A stretch of DNA of 64,000 nt from Methyloversatilis universalis FAM5. GTDB taxonomy: Bacteria > Pseudomonadota > Gammaproteobacteria > Burkholderiales > Rhodocyclaceae. The notes below the pieces were generated by a model. It saw only the letters and a program-made list of their open reading frames with translations. It had not been told where the DNA came from and searched no databases. The translations under genes were made by a program, and so were the position numbers. Position 1 is the first letter of the stretch, and every line of letters starts with the position of its first letter. The stretch is taken from contig NZ_AFHG01000036.1 of NCBI RefSeq assembly GCF_000214035.2, positions 62,001 to 126,000 of the forward strand, written 5' to 3'. Below are positions 33,427-44,537 of this stretch, in pieces.

Positions 33427-36239
33427 GCGTGATCTTCCTTGCTGGCCGCGCCCAGCACCGACAGTGTGAGCAGCGTGGCGCCGACCACCGTGATGTACAC
33501 ACCCAGATCGAAGGCCGCCGCGCTGGCCAGCGGCAGTTCGCCGATCACTGGCAGCGCCGGGTGGCCATGTGCGCTGGTCAGGAAGGGGCGGCCGAACCAG
33601 AAGGCGCCGATGCCGGTCAGCCCGGCAATGCCCAGACCGGTACCGATCCAGCGGGTGAAGCGGCGGCCGGCCGCGCCGTGCAGCAGGCTTTCGGCACGCG
33701 CCTGACCGAGCGCCATGTACTGCATCACCAGCGCGACCGAAGTCATCAGGCCGGCGATGAAGCCGCCGCCCGGCATGTTGTGGCCGCGCCAGTAGATGTA
33801 GGCGGAGGCGAGCAGCGCCAGCGGCAGCACCACGCGCGCCGCCACCCGCAGCAGCAGCGGCTGCTGTTCGAAGGCCCAGGCACGGCCGTCGGCGTCGGCG
33901 GCCGGCCGGCGCGTGCGGAAGCCGTCGAGCAGCGCCAGCGCGCCCAGTCCGGCGATGCCCAGCACCGTGATTTCGCCGAAGGTGTCATAGCCGCGGAAGT
34001 CGACCAGGATCACATTCACCACATTGTTGCCGCCGCCTTCGGTCAGCGAGCGCTCCAGGAAGAACCACGAGATCGAGTCGTGATTGCGGGTCAGCATGAG
34101 CCAGGTCAGCCCGGCCACGCCGCCGCCGGCCACCAGCGCCAGCAGCGCGTCGCGGCCGCGCCGCAGCGCGCTCGATTCACGCGGCGTGTGCTGCGGCAGC
34201 AGTGCCAGCCCCATCAGCATGAGCACGGTGGACACCACCTCGACCGACAGCTGGGTGAGCGCCAGATCCGGCGCCGACAGGCCGACGAAGGTCAGCGCGG
34301 TGATGAGGCCGACGATGCCCACCAGCACCAGCGCGCGGAAGCGCTGATGATGGGTGGCCGCGATCACGGTGGCGGTGATGAGCAGCAGCGCCCACAGCGC
34401 CAGCGCCAGCGGCGTGGCCGGCATCAGCGTGCGATCTCCTGCCGCCGGCAGCGCGTCCGCCTGCCAGAACGGCGCCGCGGCCAGCAGCACCGCGAACGCC
34501 ACCATGATGAGCAGCGAACGCTGCAGCGAACCGTTCTCGGTGGCGGCGGTGACGCGGCCGGCGAATGCGAACAGCCGGTCGATCGCGCAGCCGAACGCCA
34601 ACTTGCCGGACCATGCGCGCGGCAGGTAACCGTGCAATGCGCGGCCCTTCATCAGTCCGGCATACAGCGCGAAGCCGGCCAGCACCGCCACCGCGCTCAT
34701 CGCCAGCGGCCCATTCACGCCATGCCACAGTGCCAGATGGAATTCCGGCGGCGGGCCGCCCAGCGCGGCATCGGCCGCCAGCCGCACCAGCGGCCCGTAA
34801 GTGCTTTCCGGGAACAGGCCGACCGCCACGCACAGCAGCGCCAGCAGCGCGACCGGCGCCAGCATGCCGGCCGGCGGGTCGTGCGGATGGGCGTCCGCCG
34901 GCAGATCGCGCGTCGGGCCGTTGAAGAAGGTGTCGTGCGCGAAACGCAGCGAATAGGCCATGGACGACACCGCCGCCAGCAGCGCGACCGCCGGCACGAT
35001 CCAGCTCAGGCGGTCGGCGCCGGCCAGTGCTTCGGCGAAATACATTTCCTTGGACAGGAAGCCGTTCAGCGGCGGCAGGCCGCCCATGGCCGCGGCCGCG
35101 GTCAGCGCGAAAGTGGCGGTCCAGGGCATCCAGCCGTACAGGCCGCCGAGCCGGCGCAGGTCCCGGCTGTGACAGGCGTGATCGACGATGCCCGCGCTCA
35201 TGAACAGCGCCGCCTTGAAGGTGGCGTGGTTCAGGATGTGAAACACCGCGGCCACCTTGGCCATCGGCGCATCGAGGCCGATGAGGACGGTGATGAAACC
35301 GAGGTGGCTCACGGTCGAATAGGCGAGCAGCCCCTTCAGGTCGTGACGGAAGATGGCAACCCAGGCGGCGAAGGTGACGGTGGCCAGACCGAAGCCGGTC
35401 ACCACCTGTTCGAACAGCGCGGTGCCGCCCAGCACCGGATACAGCCGCAGCATCAGGAAAATGCCGGCCTTCACCATGGTGGCCGAGTGCAGGTAGGCGG
35501 ACACCGGCGTCGGCGCGGCCATCGCCTCCGGCAGCCAGAAATGGAAGGGCAGCTGCGCGCTCTTGGTGAAGCAGCCAGTCAGCACCAGCGCCAGCACCAG
35601 CGGGTAAAGCGGGTCGGCGACGATGCGTTCGCGGTGCTGCAGGATTTCGGTCAGTTCATAGCTGCCGGCGATCTGGCCCAGCAGCACGAAGCCAGCCAGC
35701 ATGACCAGCCCGCCGCCGCCGGTCACCGCCAGCGCCATCCGCGCGCCGGCGCGCGCGTCAGCCCGGTGACCCCAGTAGCCGACCAGGAGGAAGGAGGACA
35801 CGCTGGTGAGCTCCCAGAACACCACCAGCATGAGCAGGTTGTCCGACAGCACCACGCCCAGCATGGCGGCCATGAACAGCATGAGCAGCGCGTAGAACTT
35901 GCCCGCCGGGTCTTCGCTGCCCAGATAGTGATGGGCGTACAGCACGATGAGCGCGCCGATGCCGGTGATGAGCAGGCCGAACATCAGCGCCAGGCCGTCG
36001 AGCCGCCAGCCGATGTTCAGGCCCAGCTGCGGCAGCCATTCGAAACCGGCTGCCGGCACCTCGCCCGCGAATACCGCCGGCGCCATGCGCAGCAGCAGCG
36101 CGAGTGCGGCCAGCGTCACGCCGCCGGCCGCCAGCGCGGTGAGCAGGCGGCGCGCCGGCGTATTGCCGCGCCCGATCAGGGCACAGGCGGACGTTCCGGC
36201 CAGCAGCGGGAGCAGTACGACGGTGGCGAGAAGATTCAT
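33423..36239 (-). CDS. mrpA: Na+(K+)/H+ antiporter fused subunit MrpA-MrpB
   Basis: 938 residues from ATG 36239. The N-terminal ~500 residues are NuoL-like (LVVFWELTSVSSFLLVGYWGH; LPFHFWLPEAMAAPTPVSAYLHSATMVKAGIFL; HATFKAALFMSAGIVDH). A linker and the MrpA-specific region (VVLITALTFVGLSAPDLALTQLSVEVVST) follow. From about residue 790 the sequence continues as MrpB (RGHNMPGGGFIAGLMTSVALVMQYMALG). Fusion of A and B is common in proteobacterial Pha systems, and no separate mrpB occurs. Heads the operon A(B)-C-D-E-F-G. No clear promoter was identified upstream. Confidence 0.92.
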   Translation of the reverse strand: MNLLATVVLLPLLAGTSACALIGRGNTPARRLLTALAAGGVTLAALALLLRMAPAVFAGEVPAAGFEWLPQLGLNIGWRLDGLALMFGLLITGIGALIVLYAHHYLGSEDPAGKFYALLMLFMAAMLGVVLSDNLLMLVVFWELTSVSSFLLVGYWGHRADARAGARMALAVTGGGGLVMLAGFVLLGQIAGSYELTEILQHRERIVADPLYPLVLALVLTGCFTKSAQLPFHFWLPEAMAAPTPVSAYLHSATMVKAGIFLMLRLYPVLGGTALFEQVVTGFGLATVTFAAWVAIFRHDLKGLLAYSTVSHLGFITVLIGLDAPMAKVAAVFHILNHATFKAALFMSAGIVDHACHSRDLRRLGGLYGWMPWTATFALTAAAAMGGLPPLNGFLSKEMYFAEALAGADRLSWIVPAVALLAAVSSMAYSLRFAHDTFFNGPTRDLPADAHPHDPPAGMLAPVALLALLCVAVGLFPESTYGPLVRLAADAALGGPPPEFHLALWHGVNGPLAMSAVAVLAGFALYAGLMKGRALHGYLPRAWSGKLAFGCAIDRLFAFAGRVTAATENGSLQRSLLIMVAFAVLLAAAPFWQADALPAAGDRTLMPATPLALALWALLLITATVIAATHHQRFRALVLVGIVGLITALTFVGLSAPDLALTQLSVEVVSTVLMLMGLALLPQHTPRESSALRRGRDALLALVAGGGVAGLTWLMLTRNHDSISWFFLERSLTEGGGNNVVNVILVDFRGYDTFGEITVLGIAGLGALALLDGFRTRRPAADADGRAWAFEQQPLLLRVAARVVLPLALLASAYIYWRGHNMPGGGFIAGLMTSVALVMQYMALGQARAESLLHGAAGRRFTRWIGTGLGIAGLTGIGAFWFGRPFLTSAHGHPALPVIGELPLASAAAFDLGVYITVVGATLLTLSVLGAASKEDHA

Positions 36240-36406
36240 GCAGACGATGCGGGGGCGGTCGTGCGCGGGAGCGGCGAAGGATACCTGTTTTCGCGTGCGC
36301 GCCCGGCCGGCCGCCATTTCGGATTTCCGACCTGACCGCCGGTGCGGCGGCAGGTTCCCGGCACCGCTCTGCCGCACGAGCGGAGCGGGCGGTAACATCA
36401 CGCCCC

Positions 36407-37651
36407 ATGAGCGATGAATTTCCTGGCGGCGCACCGGTGCCCATCCGTCCGATGGACGAAATTTCGGTGCCGGTCGCACTCGACGGCCATGACGGCGTGA
36501 ACCGCGCTGACCGCGCGCGGCTGCAGATCGGCGCCGACACCGACATGGACGCCATCCGCTGCTTCCTGACCGAATACGACCGCTCGCCCGGCACCCACCG
36601 CATCTACCAGCGCGAGTGCGAACGGCTGCTGCTGTGGTCGCTGGTCGAGTGCGGCAAGCCGCTGTCCAGCCTGAACCGGCAGGACTTCGAGGGCTATCTC
36701 AACTTCCTGGTCGACCCGCAGCCGGCGAAGCTGTGGTGTGGCCCCAAGGTGCAGCGGGTGCGCGCCGAGTGGCGGCCCTTCGTCGGCCCGCTGTCGGAAT
36801 CGGCGGTGCTCACCGCGATCGCCGCCATCAATTCGCTGATGGCCTATCTGGTCGACGCCGGCTATCTGGCGGGCAACCCGCTCGGCCTGATCCGCCAGCG
36901 CCGCCGCAAGCTGGCCGCGCAGAACGCGGGCCCGGCGCACGTGATCGCGCAGACCGAAGAGATGCAGAAGATCGAGCGCTTTCTCGACGCCGAAATGTGG
37001 CAGGCGGTCACCCGCGCCATCGAGGCCATGCCGCGCGACACCGACGGCGAGCGCGACGAGTACGAGCGCGCCCGCTTCATCGCCGCCCTGCTCTACATGC
37101 TGGCGCCGCGCGCCGGCGAGCTGGAATCGCACCGCATGAACAGCTTCCGCGAAGAGCGCGGGCGCTGGTGGTGGCATGTGGTCGGCAAGGGCGGCAAGCA
37201 GGCCAAGGTGCCGGTGGCCGACGACATGGTTCATGCGCTGGTGCGCTACCGCAAGCATCTGGGCCTGCCGGCCATGCCGAAGCGCACCGACCTCACGCCG
37301 CTGCTGGTGTCGCTGAAGGACCGCAGCCCGATCACCTCGCGCCGGCTGAACCAGATCCTGAAAAAGATCTTCTACGCCGCGGCCGAACTGCTGCCGGAAG
37401 AATCGGAATACAAGAAGGACAAGCTGCGCGCCGCCTCCGCCCACTGGGGCCGCCACACCGGCATCACCGCCAAGCTCGACGCCGGCATGAGCGAGCGCTA
37501 CGTGCAGAAGGACGCGCGCCACACCGACGCGCGCACCACCCAGCGCTACATCCACGAAGAGGAAGAGCGCTGGCACGACGAGGCTCAGAAGCAGCAGCTG
37601 CCGTGGGTGGTGCCCGACGGGCCGGACGCGTCGACACCCGGATCGAAGTGA
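36407..37651 (+). CDS. Tyrosine recombinase (phage-integrase family), solitary
   Basis: 414 residues. SAM-like N-terminal core-binding domain (SPGTHRIYQRECERLLLWSL...) and catalytic domain with Arg in LAPRAGELESHRM, Lys in VGKGGKQAKVP, HWGRHTG box, and nucleophile Tyr in HTDARTTQRYIH. All catalytic residues seem present. No other mobile-element genes lie next to it, so it may be a chromosomal recombinase typical of betaproteobacteria. The closest element lacking its own recombinase is the prophage at 8451-20108, so action in trans is conceivable. Confidence 0.85.
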   Translation: MSDEFPGGAPVPIRPMDEISVPVALDGHDGVNRADRARLQIGADTDMDAIRCFLTEYDRSPGTHRIYQRECERLLLWSLVECGKPLSSLNRQDFEGYLNFLVDPQPAKLWCGPKVQRVRAEWRPFVGPLSESAVLTAIAAINSLMAYLVDAGYLAGNPLGLIRQRRRKLAAQNAGPAHVIAQTEEMQKIERFLDAEMWQAVTRAIEAMPRDTDGERDEYERARFIAALLYMLAPRAGELESHRMNSFREERGRWWWHVVGKGGKQAKVPVADDMVHALVRYRKHLGLPAMPKRTDLTPLLVSLKDRSPITSRRLNQILKKIFYAAAELLPEESEYKKDKLRAASAHWGRHTGITAKLDAGMSERYVQKDARHTDARTTQRYIHEEEERWHDEAQKQQLPWVVPDGPDASTPGSK

Positions 37652-37858
37652 CCCGGCCCGCCGCCCTGCCCCTGCTCATCACGGCCCGGAGCAGGGCCGG
37701 CCGGAAAATTTGAGGGCACGCGAAAGATCCCGGTAAGGTTTTCCGCATCGGGCAGGTCTTGTGGGCAGGACTGTCGCCGCCGGTGATCCGGACACCGGCG
37801 GCGCACCCGCCGCGTTGCCGTGCATCCCGCCCGGCCGCACCTCCCGAGGAGAATTTCG

Positions 37859-38149
37859 ATGTCCACGAACACTTTCGGCGCTTCGATCGCCGCTGCTGCT
37901 GCCCTGCTCGCCCTGTCCGGAACCGTTTTCGCTGCCGACATGCCGGCCGGCAGCAAGGGCGCCGCAGTGGGCGCCGGCGACAAGGTGCATTGCTACGGCC
38001 TGCACGCCTGCAAGGGCAACAGCGACTGCGCCACCACCGAACACAGCTGCAAGGGCCAGAACGCCTGCAAGGGTCACGGCTTCAAGGCCACCTCGGCCAA
38101 GCAGTGCCTGGAACAAGGCGGCACCATCGGCGACCTGTCGGCCAAGTAA
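37859..38149 (+). CDS. Bufferin-type (BufA2-like) Cys-rich exported peptide precursor
   Basis: 96 residues; ribosome site GAGGAG before ATG 37859. Signal peptide MSTNTFGASIAAAAALLALSGTVFAAD. The mature part carries six Cys in spaced motifs (HCYGLHACKGNSDC, HSCKGQNACKGHGF, KQCLEQGG). Such DUF-type peptides upstream of a DUF692 enzyme are bufferins: Cys residues are modified to thiooxazole-type heterocycles to bind copper in the periplasm. Operon with the next two genes. The modification is predicted from the family. Confidence 0.82.
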   Translation: MSTNTFGASIAAAAALLALSGTVFAADMPAGSKGAAVGAGDKVHCYGLHACKGNSDCATTEHSCKGQNACKGHGFKATSAKQCLEQGGTIGDLSAK

Positions 38150-38215
38150 GCTTCGCGCCGACACGCGGCCCGGGGCTTCTGTCCAGACCTCTTCGCACCG
38201 GGCCGCGCACCGCCG

Positions 38216-39064
38216 ATGACAACACTCACCGCCCCCTCGCCCGGCTTCGGCCTGGGCCTGCGTCCGGCCCACTACGCAGCGCTGCTCGAAACGCGCGCGC
38301 CGCTCGAGTGGCTGGAAATCATTTCCGAAAACTTCATGGTCGACGGCGGCAAGCCGATGGCCATGCTGGACCGCCTGCGCGCCGACTACCCGATGGCCCT
38401 GCACGGCGTGGCGCTGTCCATCGGCTCGACCGACGCGCTCGACCGCAACTACCTGAAGAAGCTGAAAGCGCTGGCAGACCGGGTCGATCCGCTGTGGATT
38501 TCCGACCACTTCTGCTGGACCGGCGTCGGCGGCCACACTTCTCATGACCTGCTGCCGCTGCCCTATACCGCAGAGGCGGTGCGCCTGCTGGTGAGCCGCA
38601 TCGGTCAGGTGCAGCACGAACTCGGCCGCCGGCTGGTGCTGGAAAACGTATCCAGCTACCTCGGCTACGCGGTGTCCGACATGACCGAGTGGGACTTCAT
38701 CCGCACCGTGGCCGAAGAGGCGGACTGCCTGCTGCTGCTCGACGTGAACAACGTCTATGTCAGCAGCGTCAATCACGGCTTCGACCCGCTCGACTATCTG
38801 GCCGGCATTCCTGCCGCGCGGGTGCAGCAGATCCATCTCGCCGGCCACTCGACCCACGACGACCATCTGGTCGACACCCATGACCAGCCGGTGTGCGAAG
38901 CAGTGTGGGCGCTGTATGAGCACGCCTGCCGCCTGTTCGGCGACGTCGCCACGATGATAGAGCGCGACGACAACATCCCGGATCTGCCCGACCTGCTCAC
39001 AGAACTCGCCCGCGCCCGCCGCATCGCCGCGCAGGCCGTCACCGCCGAACAGGTGGCCGCATGA
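38216..39064 (+). CDS. DUF692/MNIO-family bufferin maturase BufB
   Basis: 282 residues, TIM-barrel. MNIO family blocks: [84 protein letters not shown] and QIHLAGH. The His/Glu/Asp/Asn residues of these blocks bind a multi-iron centre that oxidises peptide Cys. Acts in the cytoplasm on the precursor at 37859. Start 66 bp after the peptide gene; end overlaps the partner gene. Confidence 0.88.
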   Translation: MTTLTAPSPGFGLGLRPAHYAALLETRAPLEWLEIISENFMVDGGKPMAMLDRLRADYPMALHGVALSIGSTDALDRNYLKKLKALADRVDPLWISDHFCWTGVGGHTSHDLLPLPYTAEAVRLLVSRIGQVQHELGRRLVLENVSSYLGYAVSDMTEWDFIRTVAEEADCLLLLDVNNVYVSSVNHGFDPLDYLAGIPAARVQQIHLAGHSTHDDHLVDTHDQPVCEAVWALYEHACRLFGDVATMIERDDNIPDLPDLLTELARARRIAAQAVTAEQVAA

Positions 39065-39846
39065 GCGCGCTGGCCGAACTGCAGCGGCAGTTCATGCATT
39101 ACCTGCATGACGCGCCGAACGCCTTCATCGACACGCTGGCCGCGAGCGACGGGCTGGCGCCGGCCGCGCGGGCGCACATCTATCACAACGCCTACCGGGT
39201 GCGTCTGCTCGACACGCTGAAAGACAGTTTCGACAAGACCTGGGCCTGGCTGGGCGACGAGGCCTTCGAGTCGGCCGGCCGGCGCTACATCGCGGCCCAA
39301 CCGCCCACGCAGTTCAGCCTGCGGCCTTTCGGCGACCGCTTCCCCGCGTGGCTGCAGAGCGCATGGCCGGAAGACCCGGAAGTGGCCGAACTGGCCGCGC
39401 TCGACTGGGCGTTGCGCGACGCCTTCGACAGCGCCGACGGCGCAGCGCTCGATGCCGCCGCGCTGGCGGCCTACAGCGCCGAAGACTGGGGCCGCATCGT
39501 GTTCGCGCTGCAGCCGGGCGCGCAGTGGCTGCAGTTCAGCCGCAACACGCTGGATCTGTGGCACGCGATGGACCGCGGCGACCCGCCGCCCGCTCTCGTG
39601 ACGCTGGCGCAGCCGCTCACCGTGCTGGCGTGGCGCAAGGGCGAACAGCCGCATTTCCGCTCGGTCGACGCGCCGGAAGCCGTCATGCTGCGTGCGATGC
39701 AGGCCGGCACGCCCTTCGCCGCCGCCTGCGCCTGCGTGGATGCGCCGGACGCGCAGACGCTGATCGGCGGCTGGCTGGCGCGCTGGCTGGCCGACGGGCT
39801 CATCCGCGAAGCCGACTGCCCGGCGCCGCCTGCCGACCCGGGCTGA
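39061..39846 (+). CDS. DUF2063-type partner protein BufC
   Basis: 261 residues. The N-terminal DUF2063 domain ([21 protein letters not shown]..., [42 protein letters not shown]) binds the precursor and presents it to the MNIO enzyme. The C-terminal HvfC/BufC-type half follows. Translationally coupled to bufB (ATGA). No DoxX-type BufD gene follows, unlike many bufferin operons; the next gene converges. Confidence 0.85.
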   Translation: MSALAELQRQFMHYLHDAPNAFIDTLAASDGLAPAARAHIYHNAYRVRLLDTLKDSFDKTWAWLGDEAFESAGRRYIAAQPPTQFSLRPFGDRFPAWLQSAWPEDPEVAELAALDWALRDAFDSADGAALDAAALAAYSAEDWGRIVFALQPGAQWLQFSRNTLDLWHAMDRGDPPPALVTLAQPLTVLAWRKGEQPHFRSVDAPEAVMLRAMQAGTPFAAACACVDAPDAQTLIGGWLARWLADGLIREADCPAPPADPG

Positions 39847-39861
39847 GCGGGCCCGCCGGCC

Positions 39862-41199
<1,338 letters not shown>

Positions 41200-42606
41200 A
41201 TGAGCGTTCAGCGCATTAAGATTCCTCGCGTCGCCGACAGAAAAATCGCTGAGACGTTTACCGAGCTTGGAAAAAAATTTGCAACAACCCACGCCCATGT
41301 GAACGCGTTGGCATTTAGCGACATTGGCCAGATTAACCTAACCGGGGAACCAGTCGGCGATTGGAAGGTTCTGCTGGACCACGATTCAAGTTTGATCGAA
41401 TCGATGGGCTGCTCGATTGGCGGGCTTACTATTTCGTACGCTCGGGGAGGCCAGTATCCGTCTGAGCAAAAGTCGCCGATCTTCGATGAAATTGTTCTAA
41501 ATTGGCACAATCAAGGGACTCCAACAACCGCACAAAAGCTCGACATCGTCGCTTTTATAAATAGCCGACTGCATCCATTCGAACCCGGTCGAGTAATCGG
41601 ATCTGGGGTCTCAGAGGAGCAGGCACAACTCTTGGCGATCCACCAAAGCACGCTTGATCGACTTGAGAGGTTGAATGAAGACCTTATTCGACAAAGCTCC
41701 GAGTTTCGGAAGGGCCTAGAAGAGAAATTTGAAGAGAAAGCAGCGCAAGTCGATGCTGAGTATGCTGAGAAGAAGAAGCGTCTCGAAGTTGATGGGCAAG
41801 CACTTACCGCTCAGGTCGAAGCTAAAGAGCGGGCACTCGACGAGAAGCTGAAGGCCATTGATGATCGAGACAACACCCATGTCCGGCGTGAGATTCGCGA
41901 TCGAATGCTTGACGACGTCAAGAAACGGATCAGTCAATTCGGCGTTTCCAGGTTCACATCAGATAAGCGGCGCCCGGTTCTTGTGGGAATTATTTTACTA
42001 TTGGCTGTATTCGTCGGACTGTTGGGCTGGACTGGATACGAAATCAACGCCATGGACAACCAGTACTCCAGCATGCTTGAAGCAATAAAGAACATATCGG
42101 CATGGGGGCCGGAAAAGATAAAAGCGGCTGGGCTCGGCGCGGACGTCGTTGCTCACGTCTCCGCTACCGATGTGGACCGCACTCATCTATTCTGGCTGTG
42201 GGGCAGATTCACCCTCTTCTCACTAGGGCTTGTCGGCACGATTCTCTACTACATCAAGTGGCAGAACAGATGGGCTGAACAGCACATCATTTCGGAGTTT
42301 AACCTTCAGCAATTCTATATCGACGTCAACAGGGCCAACTGGGTCATTGAAAGTTGCCTGGAGTGGCGAAAGGTGACGGAGTCGGCCATTCCTAAGGAAC
42401 TGCTCGGGAGCATTACAACCGGGCTTTTTGTGAACAACCAGACGGAGCCAGAGCGTGTCATCCACCCCGCAGACGAACTCGCGTCGGCGCTATTGGGTAC
42501 GGCGTCAAAGCTGAAGCTCAAGGTCGGTGGTAGCGAGCTCGATTTCGACAAACCGAAGAAAATCCCGAACAAACCAATCAAGGTAGGAGTGCCCCATGAT
42601 GAATAA
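41200..42606 (+). CDS. Membrane protein with long coiled coil (468 aa), unknown
   Basis: ATG 41200. Soluble N-terminal domain (residues ~1-135), charged coiled coil (~145-245, LERLNEDLIRQSSEFRKGLEEKFEEKAAQVDAEY...), first span 260-280 (VLVGIILLLAVFVGLLGWTGY), ~50-residue outside loop, second span 331-352 (FWLWGRFTLFSLGLVGTILYYI), then a cytoplasmic C-terminal domain with conserved-looking Trp/Glu residues (ANWVIESCLEWRKVTESAIPKELLGSI). Codon use is clearly less GC-rich than in flanking genes, a sign of transfer. No family recognised. The layout (sensor-like coil plus two spans) is compatible with a defence or stress protein, but this is speculation. Confidence 0.75.
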   Translation: MSVQRIKIPRVADRKIAETFTELGKKFATTHAHVNALAFSDIGQINLTGEPVGDWKVLLDHDSSLIESMGCSIGGLTISYARGGQYPSEQKSPIFDEIVLNWHNQGTPTTAQKLDIVAFINSRLHPFEPGRVIGSGVSEEQAQLLAIHQSTLDRLERLNEDLIRQSSEFRKGLEEKFEEKAAQVDAEYAEKKKRLEVDGQALTAQVEAKERALDEKLKAIDDRDNTHVRREIRDRMLDDVKKRISQFGVSRFTSDKRRPVLVGIILLLAVFVGLLGWTGYEINAMDNQYSSMLEAIKNISAWGPEKIKAAGLGADVVAHVSATDVDRTHLFWLWGRFTLFSLGLVGTILYYIKWQNRWAEQHIISEFNLQQFYIDVNRANWVIESCLEWRKVTESAIPKELLGSITTGLFVNNQTEPERVIHPADELASALLGTASKLKLKVGGSELDFDKPKKIPNKPIKVGVPHDE

Positions 42607-42654
42607 TCCTGTGCGGAGATAAGGAAATGAAGAACAACAAGGGACAGGCTGAAC

Positions 42655-42726
42655 AATAGGTGCGGACCACGTCTTCAGAAATCTGAATTACCGGTGGGGC
42701 AACATAATCGTGGTCTGCCCCCTATT
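42655..42726. repeat. REP-like inverted repeat (GGACCACG / CGTGGTC type)
   Basis: AATAGGTGCGGACCACG (42655-42671) is the near inverse of CGTGGTCTGCCCCCTATT (42709-42726). A third copy in direct orientation, AATAGGGGACAGACCACG, lies at 43842-43859. This sequence type is widely dispersed in proteobacterial genomes. The remaining part of 42607-42939 shows no gene. Confidence 0.65.
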
Positions 42727-42939
42727 TCGCTCCTGACCTTGAACGCTATGCGCCCACTCACTCATGGGAGTTCGCCATGGATGCAGAGAAATACAATCGG
42801 TCGGTAACCCTTCTGTGCCCTCCGTGCTCCGGCTGCTCCTAGCTTCCACGTTAGGTTCAATGAGGCCACCGCCAGCGACGCATGAAATCCGGGGTTTGCG
42901 CGGTCGATAAGAAGACAGATTTCACAAAGGAGGAAACAG

Positions 42940-43197
42940 ATGAACGTTCAATTTCCAGGTCCTGCCGTTCCCATGCAGGACGGAGGAATTTCTTATCGCG
43001 CGACCGTCGACGGCGTGACGGTTGCTTGTCAGTTCACCTGGGAAGCCCTCCAAGACGTCAATCCGGAGTTCACCCTAGATCAACCGATCAACCAATTTAA
43101 CTTTAGTGCAGAGCGGCTCCTCGCGATTGCGGAAAAGAAGATTCGCAATGGAGGCATTGTGAATGGAGTCGTACTCGTCAATACAGGCGACCTTTAG
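42940..43197 (+). CDS. DUF1488-like small protein (85 aa)
   Basis: Strong ribosome site AAAGGAGGA 8 bp upstream. Opening MNVQFPGPAVPMQDGGISYRATVDGVTVACQFTWEALQDV and the later SAERLLAIAEKKIRNG follow the DUF1488 pattern of small proteins of unknown role. Lies in the lower-GC island; GC content and codon use match its neighbours there. Confidence 0.6.
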   Translation: MNVQFPGPAVPMQDGGISYRATVDGVTVACQFTWEALQDVNPEFTLDQPINQFNFSAERLLAIAEKKIRNGGIVNGVVLVNTGDL

Positions 43198-43216
43198 GCC
43201 TTCAGAATCGTAATCT

Positions 43217-43825
43217 ATGACCACGCCTATCACGCCCGCGGCTCTCTCTGGTGCATCCATCGTCATTCAGATCTGCGTACTCACGATCGCATATGTGGCC
43301 CTCGGAATACTTGGCCGCAGCCTCAATGGGCGTTTAACAACCCGGGGCTCCCACAGCACACTTGTCCTGTGGCTTCTTTTGACGATCATAGTCATTGTCA
43401 TGGGCGAGGACTTGTACGCGCAATGGAGCCCGGTGCTCGGCAACGTCGCGCTTCCAAGCATTCCTCGCGAAGGCGCCTTTGTAGCGGTCTTTGTGCTCGA
43501 CATCATCTTCGTCACGGTTCTAATTTTCAGAACAGGTGGCGCAAAGATGAGCCCGTTTACCAGCATCCTTTTTTTGCTACCTACTCTAGCAATTTTTCTC
43601 CGTGAGCCAGCTTGGCGTTTTTTGCTCTATTCGTTCTTTGTCGGCATTATCTACGTGAGTATGCTGAAAGTCGGGTCTTTCACTTCAAGCTTTGTCCCAA
43701 GCAGCGACCTATTCTCAACGCGGAAGCGCGATGACGAAGTCACTCACGACTGGGCAACGCGCTGGGCAAACATGGCATGCCTCGCACTCGCGACACTTAT
43801 CGGATACATAACGCAGCCAAAGTGA
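43217..43825 (+). CDS. Multi-span membrane protein (202 aa), unknown
   Basis: Five or six hydrophobic segments (VIQICVLTIAYVALGILG, TLVLWLLLTIIVIVMGEDLY, AFVAVFVLDIIFVTVLIF, SILFLLPTLAIFL, FLLYSFFVGIIYVSML, ANMACLALATLIGYI). No recognised family. It follows the DUF1488-like gene by 19 bp and is probably co-transcribed. Lower-GC codon use. Confidence 0.65.
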   Translation: MTTPITPAALSGASIVIQICVLTIAYVALGILGRSLNGRLTTRGSHSTLVLWLLLTIIVIVMGEDLYAQWSPVLGNVALPSIPREGAFVAVFVLDIIFVTVLIFRTGGAKMSPFTSILFLLPTLAIFLREPAWRFLLYSFFVGIIYVSMLKVGSFTSSFVPSSDLFSTRKRDDEVTHDWATRWANMACLALATLIGYITQPK

Positions 43826-43841
43826 CTCCGTCGCTTGGAAT

Positions 43842-43859
43842 AATAGGGGACAGACCACG
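43842..43859 (+). repeat. REP-like copy at right edge of the lower-GC island
   Basis: AATAGGGGACAGACCACG, related to 42655-42671 and to the inverse of 42709-42726. Confidence 0.6.
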
Positions 43860-43968
43860 TTCTCTGTTCACTGAGCTCGGTTTGATATTCGACCTTTCAG
43901 GTCAATGAAGCCGACCGCCGTTCAAGACTCGGAATTTCATCGTTCACCGGAAACCCCGGAGCCCATTT

Positions 43969-44397
43969 ATGGAAACTCAGGAACTGCATCGCGGCCGTCT
44001 GATCGATCACATCCAGCTCGTAGTCAGCGATCTCATGGCCAGCAAGACCTTCTATGAGGCTGTTCTCGGCGCCCTGAACATTCCCCTTGGCGGCTCGGCG
44101 GATGACTACTTCTGGGCGGACGAGCTGTTCGTGTCGACGGCAACGAGCGTTGCGGCGCAAGGCAAGGTCACCGGTCGCTGTCACCTGGCGTTCCAGGCAC
44201 AGGACCGGGCGATGGTGGATGCGTTCTACGCGGCCGCACTGGCGAGTGGCGGCAAGGACAACGGGGCGCCGGGAGAGCGGCCCTATCACCCCGGCTACTA
44301 CGCGGCCTTTGTGCTCGATCCGGATGGCAACAACATCGAAGCGGTCTATCACGGCGAAGCGACCCGATCGTCCGCTTCCGTCCGCATCACGTTCTAA
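43969..44397 (+). CDS. VOC-family (glyoxalase-fold) protein
   Basis: 142 residues. LIDHIQLVVSDLMASKTFYEAVLGAL carries the first metal-ligand His; CHLAFQAQDRAMVDAFYAAAL the second; YYAAFVLDPDGNNIEAVYH the Glu. Typical vicinal-oxygen-chelate fold enzyme of unknown substrate. First of three small enzymes on the same strand (VOC, YciI-like, PhnB-like), a common association in proteobacteria. Confidence 0.85.
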   Translation: METQELHRGRLIDHIQLVVSDLMASKTFYEAVLGALNIPLGGSADDYFWADELFVSTATSVAAQGKVTGRCHLAFQAQDRAMVDAFYAAALASGGKDNGAPGERPYHPGYYAAFVLDPDGNNIEAVYHGEATRSSASVRITF

Positions 44398-44537
44398 CGG
44401 AGCGCGCCGATCCCTTCTTCGGACGCAACAAGCTTATTGAACTGGCTTGCTGTCGGCGCCGAGGGGCGGCCCTGTCGATCCGCCAGCCCATCGTTCGTCG
44501 TACCCATCCCTACCCCACTCTGAATGGAGATCAGGCG

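Noticed and set aside
33429-36335. 968-residue plus-strand open frame opposite mrpA
   Set aside because: His/Gln/Arg-rich shadow of the mrpA-B gene.
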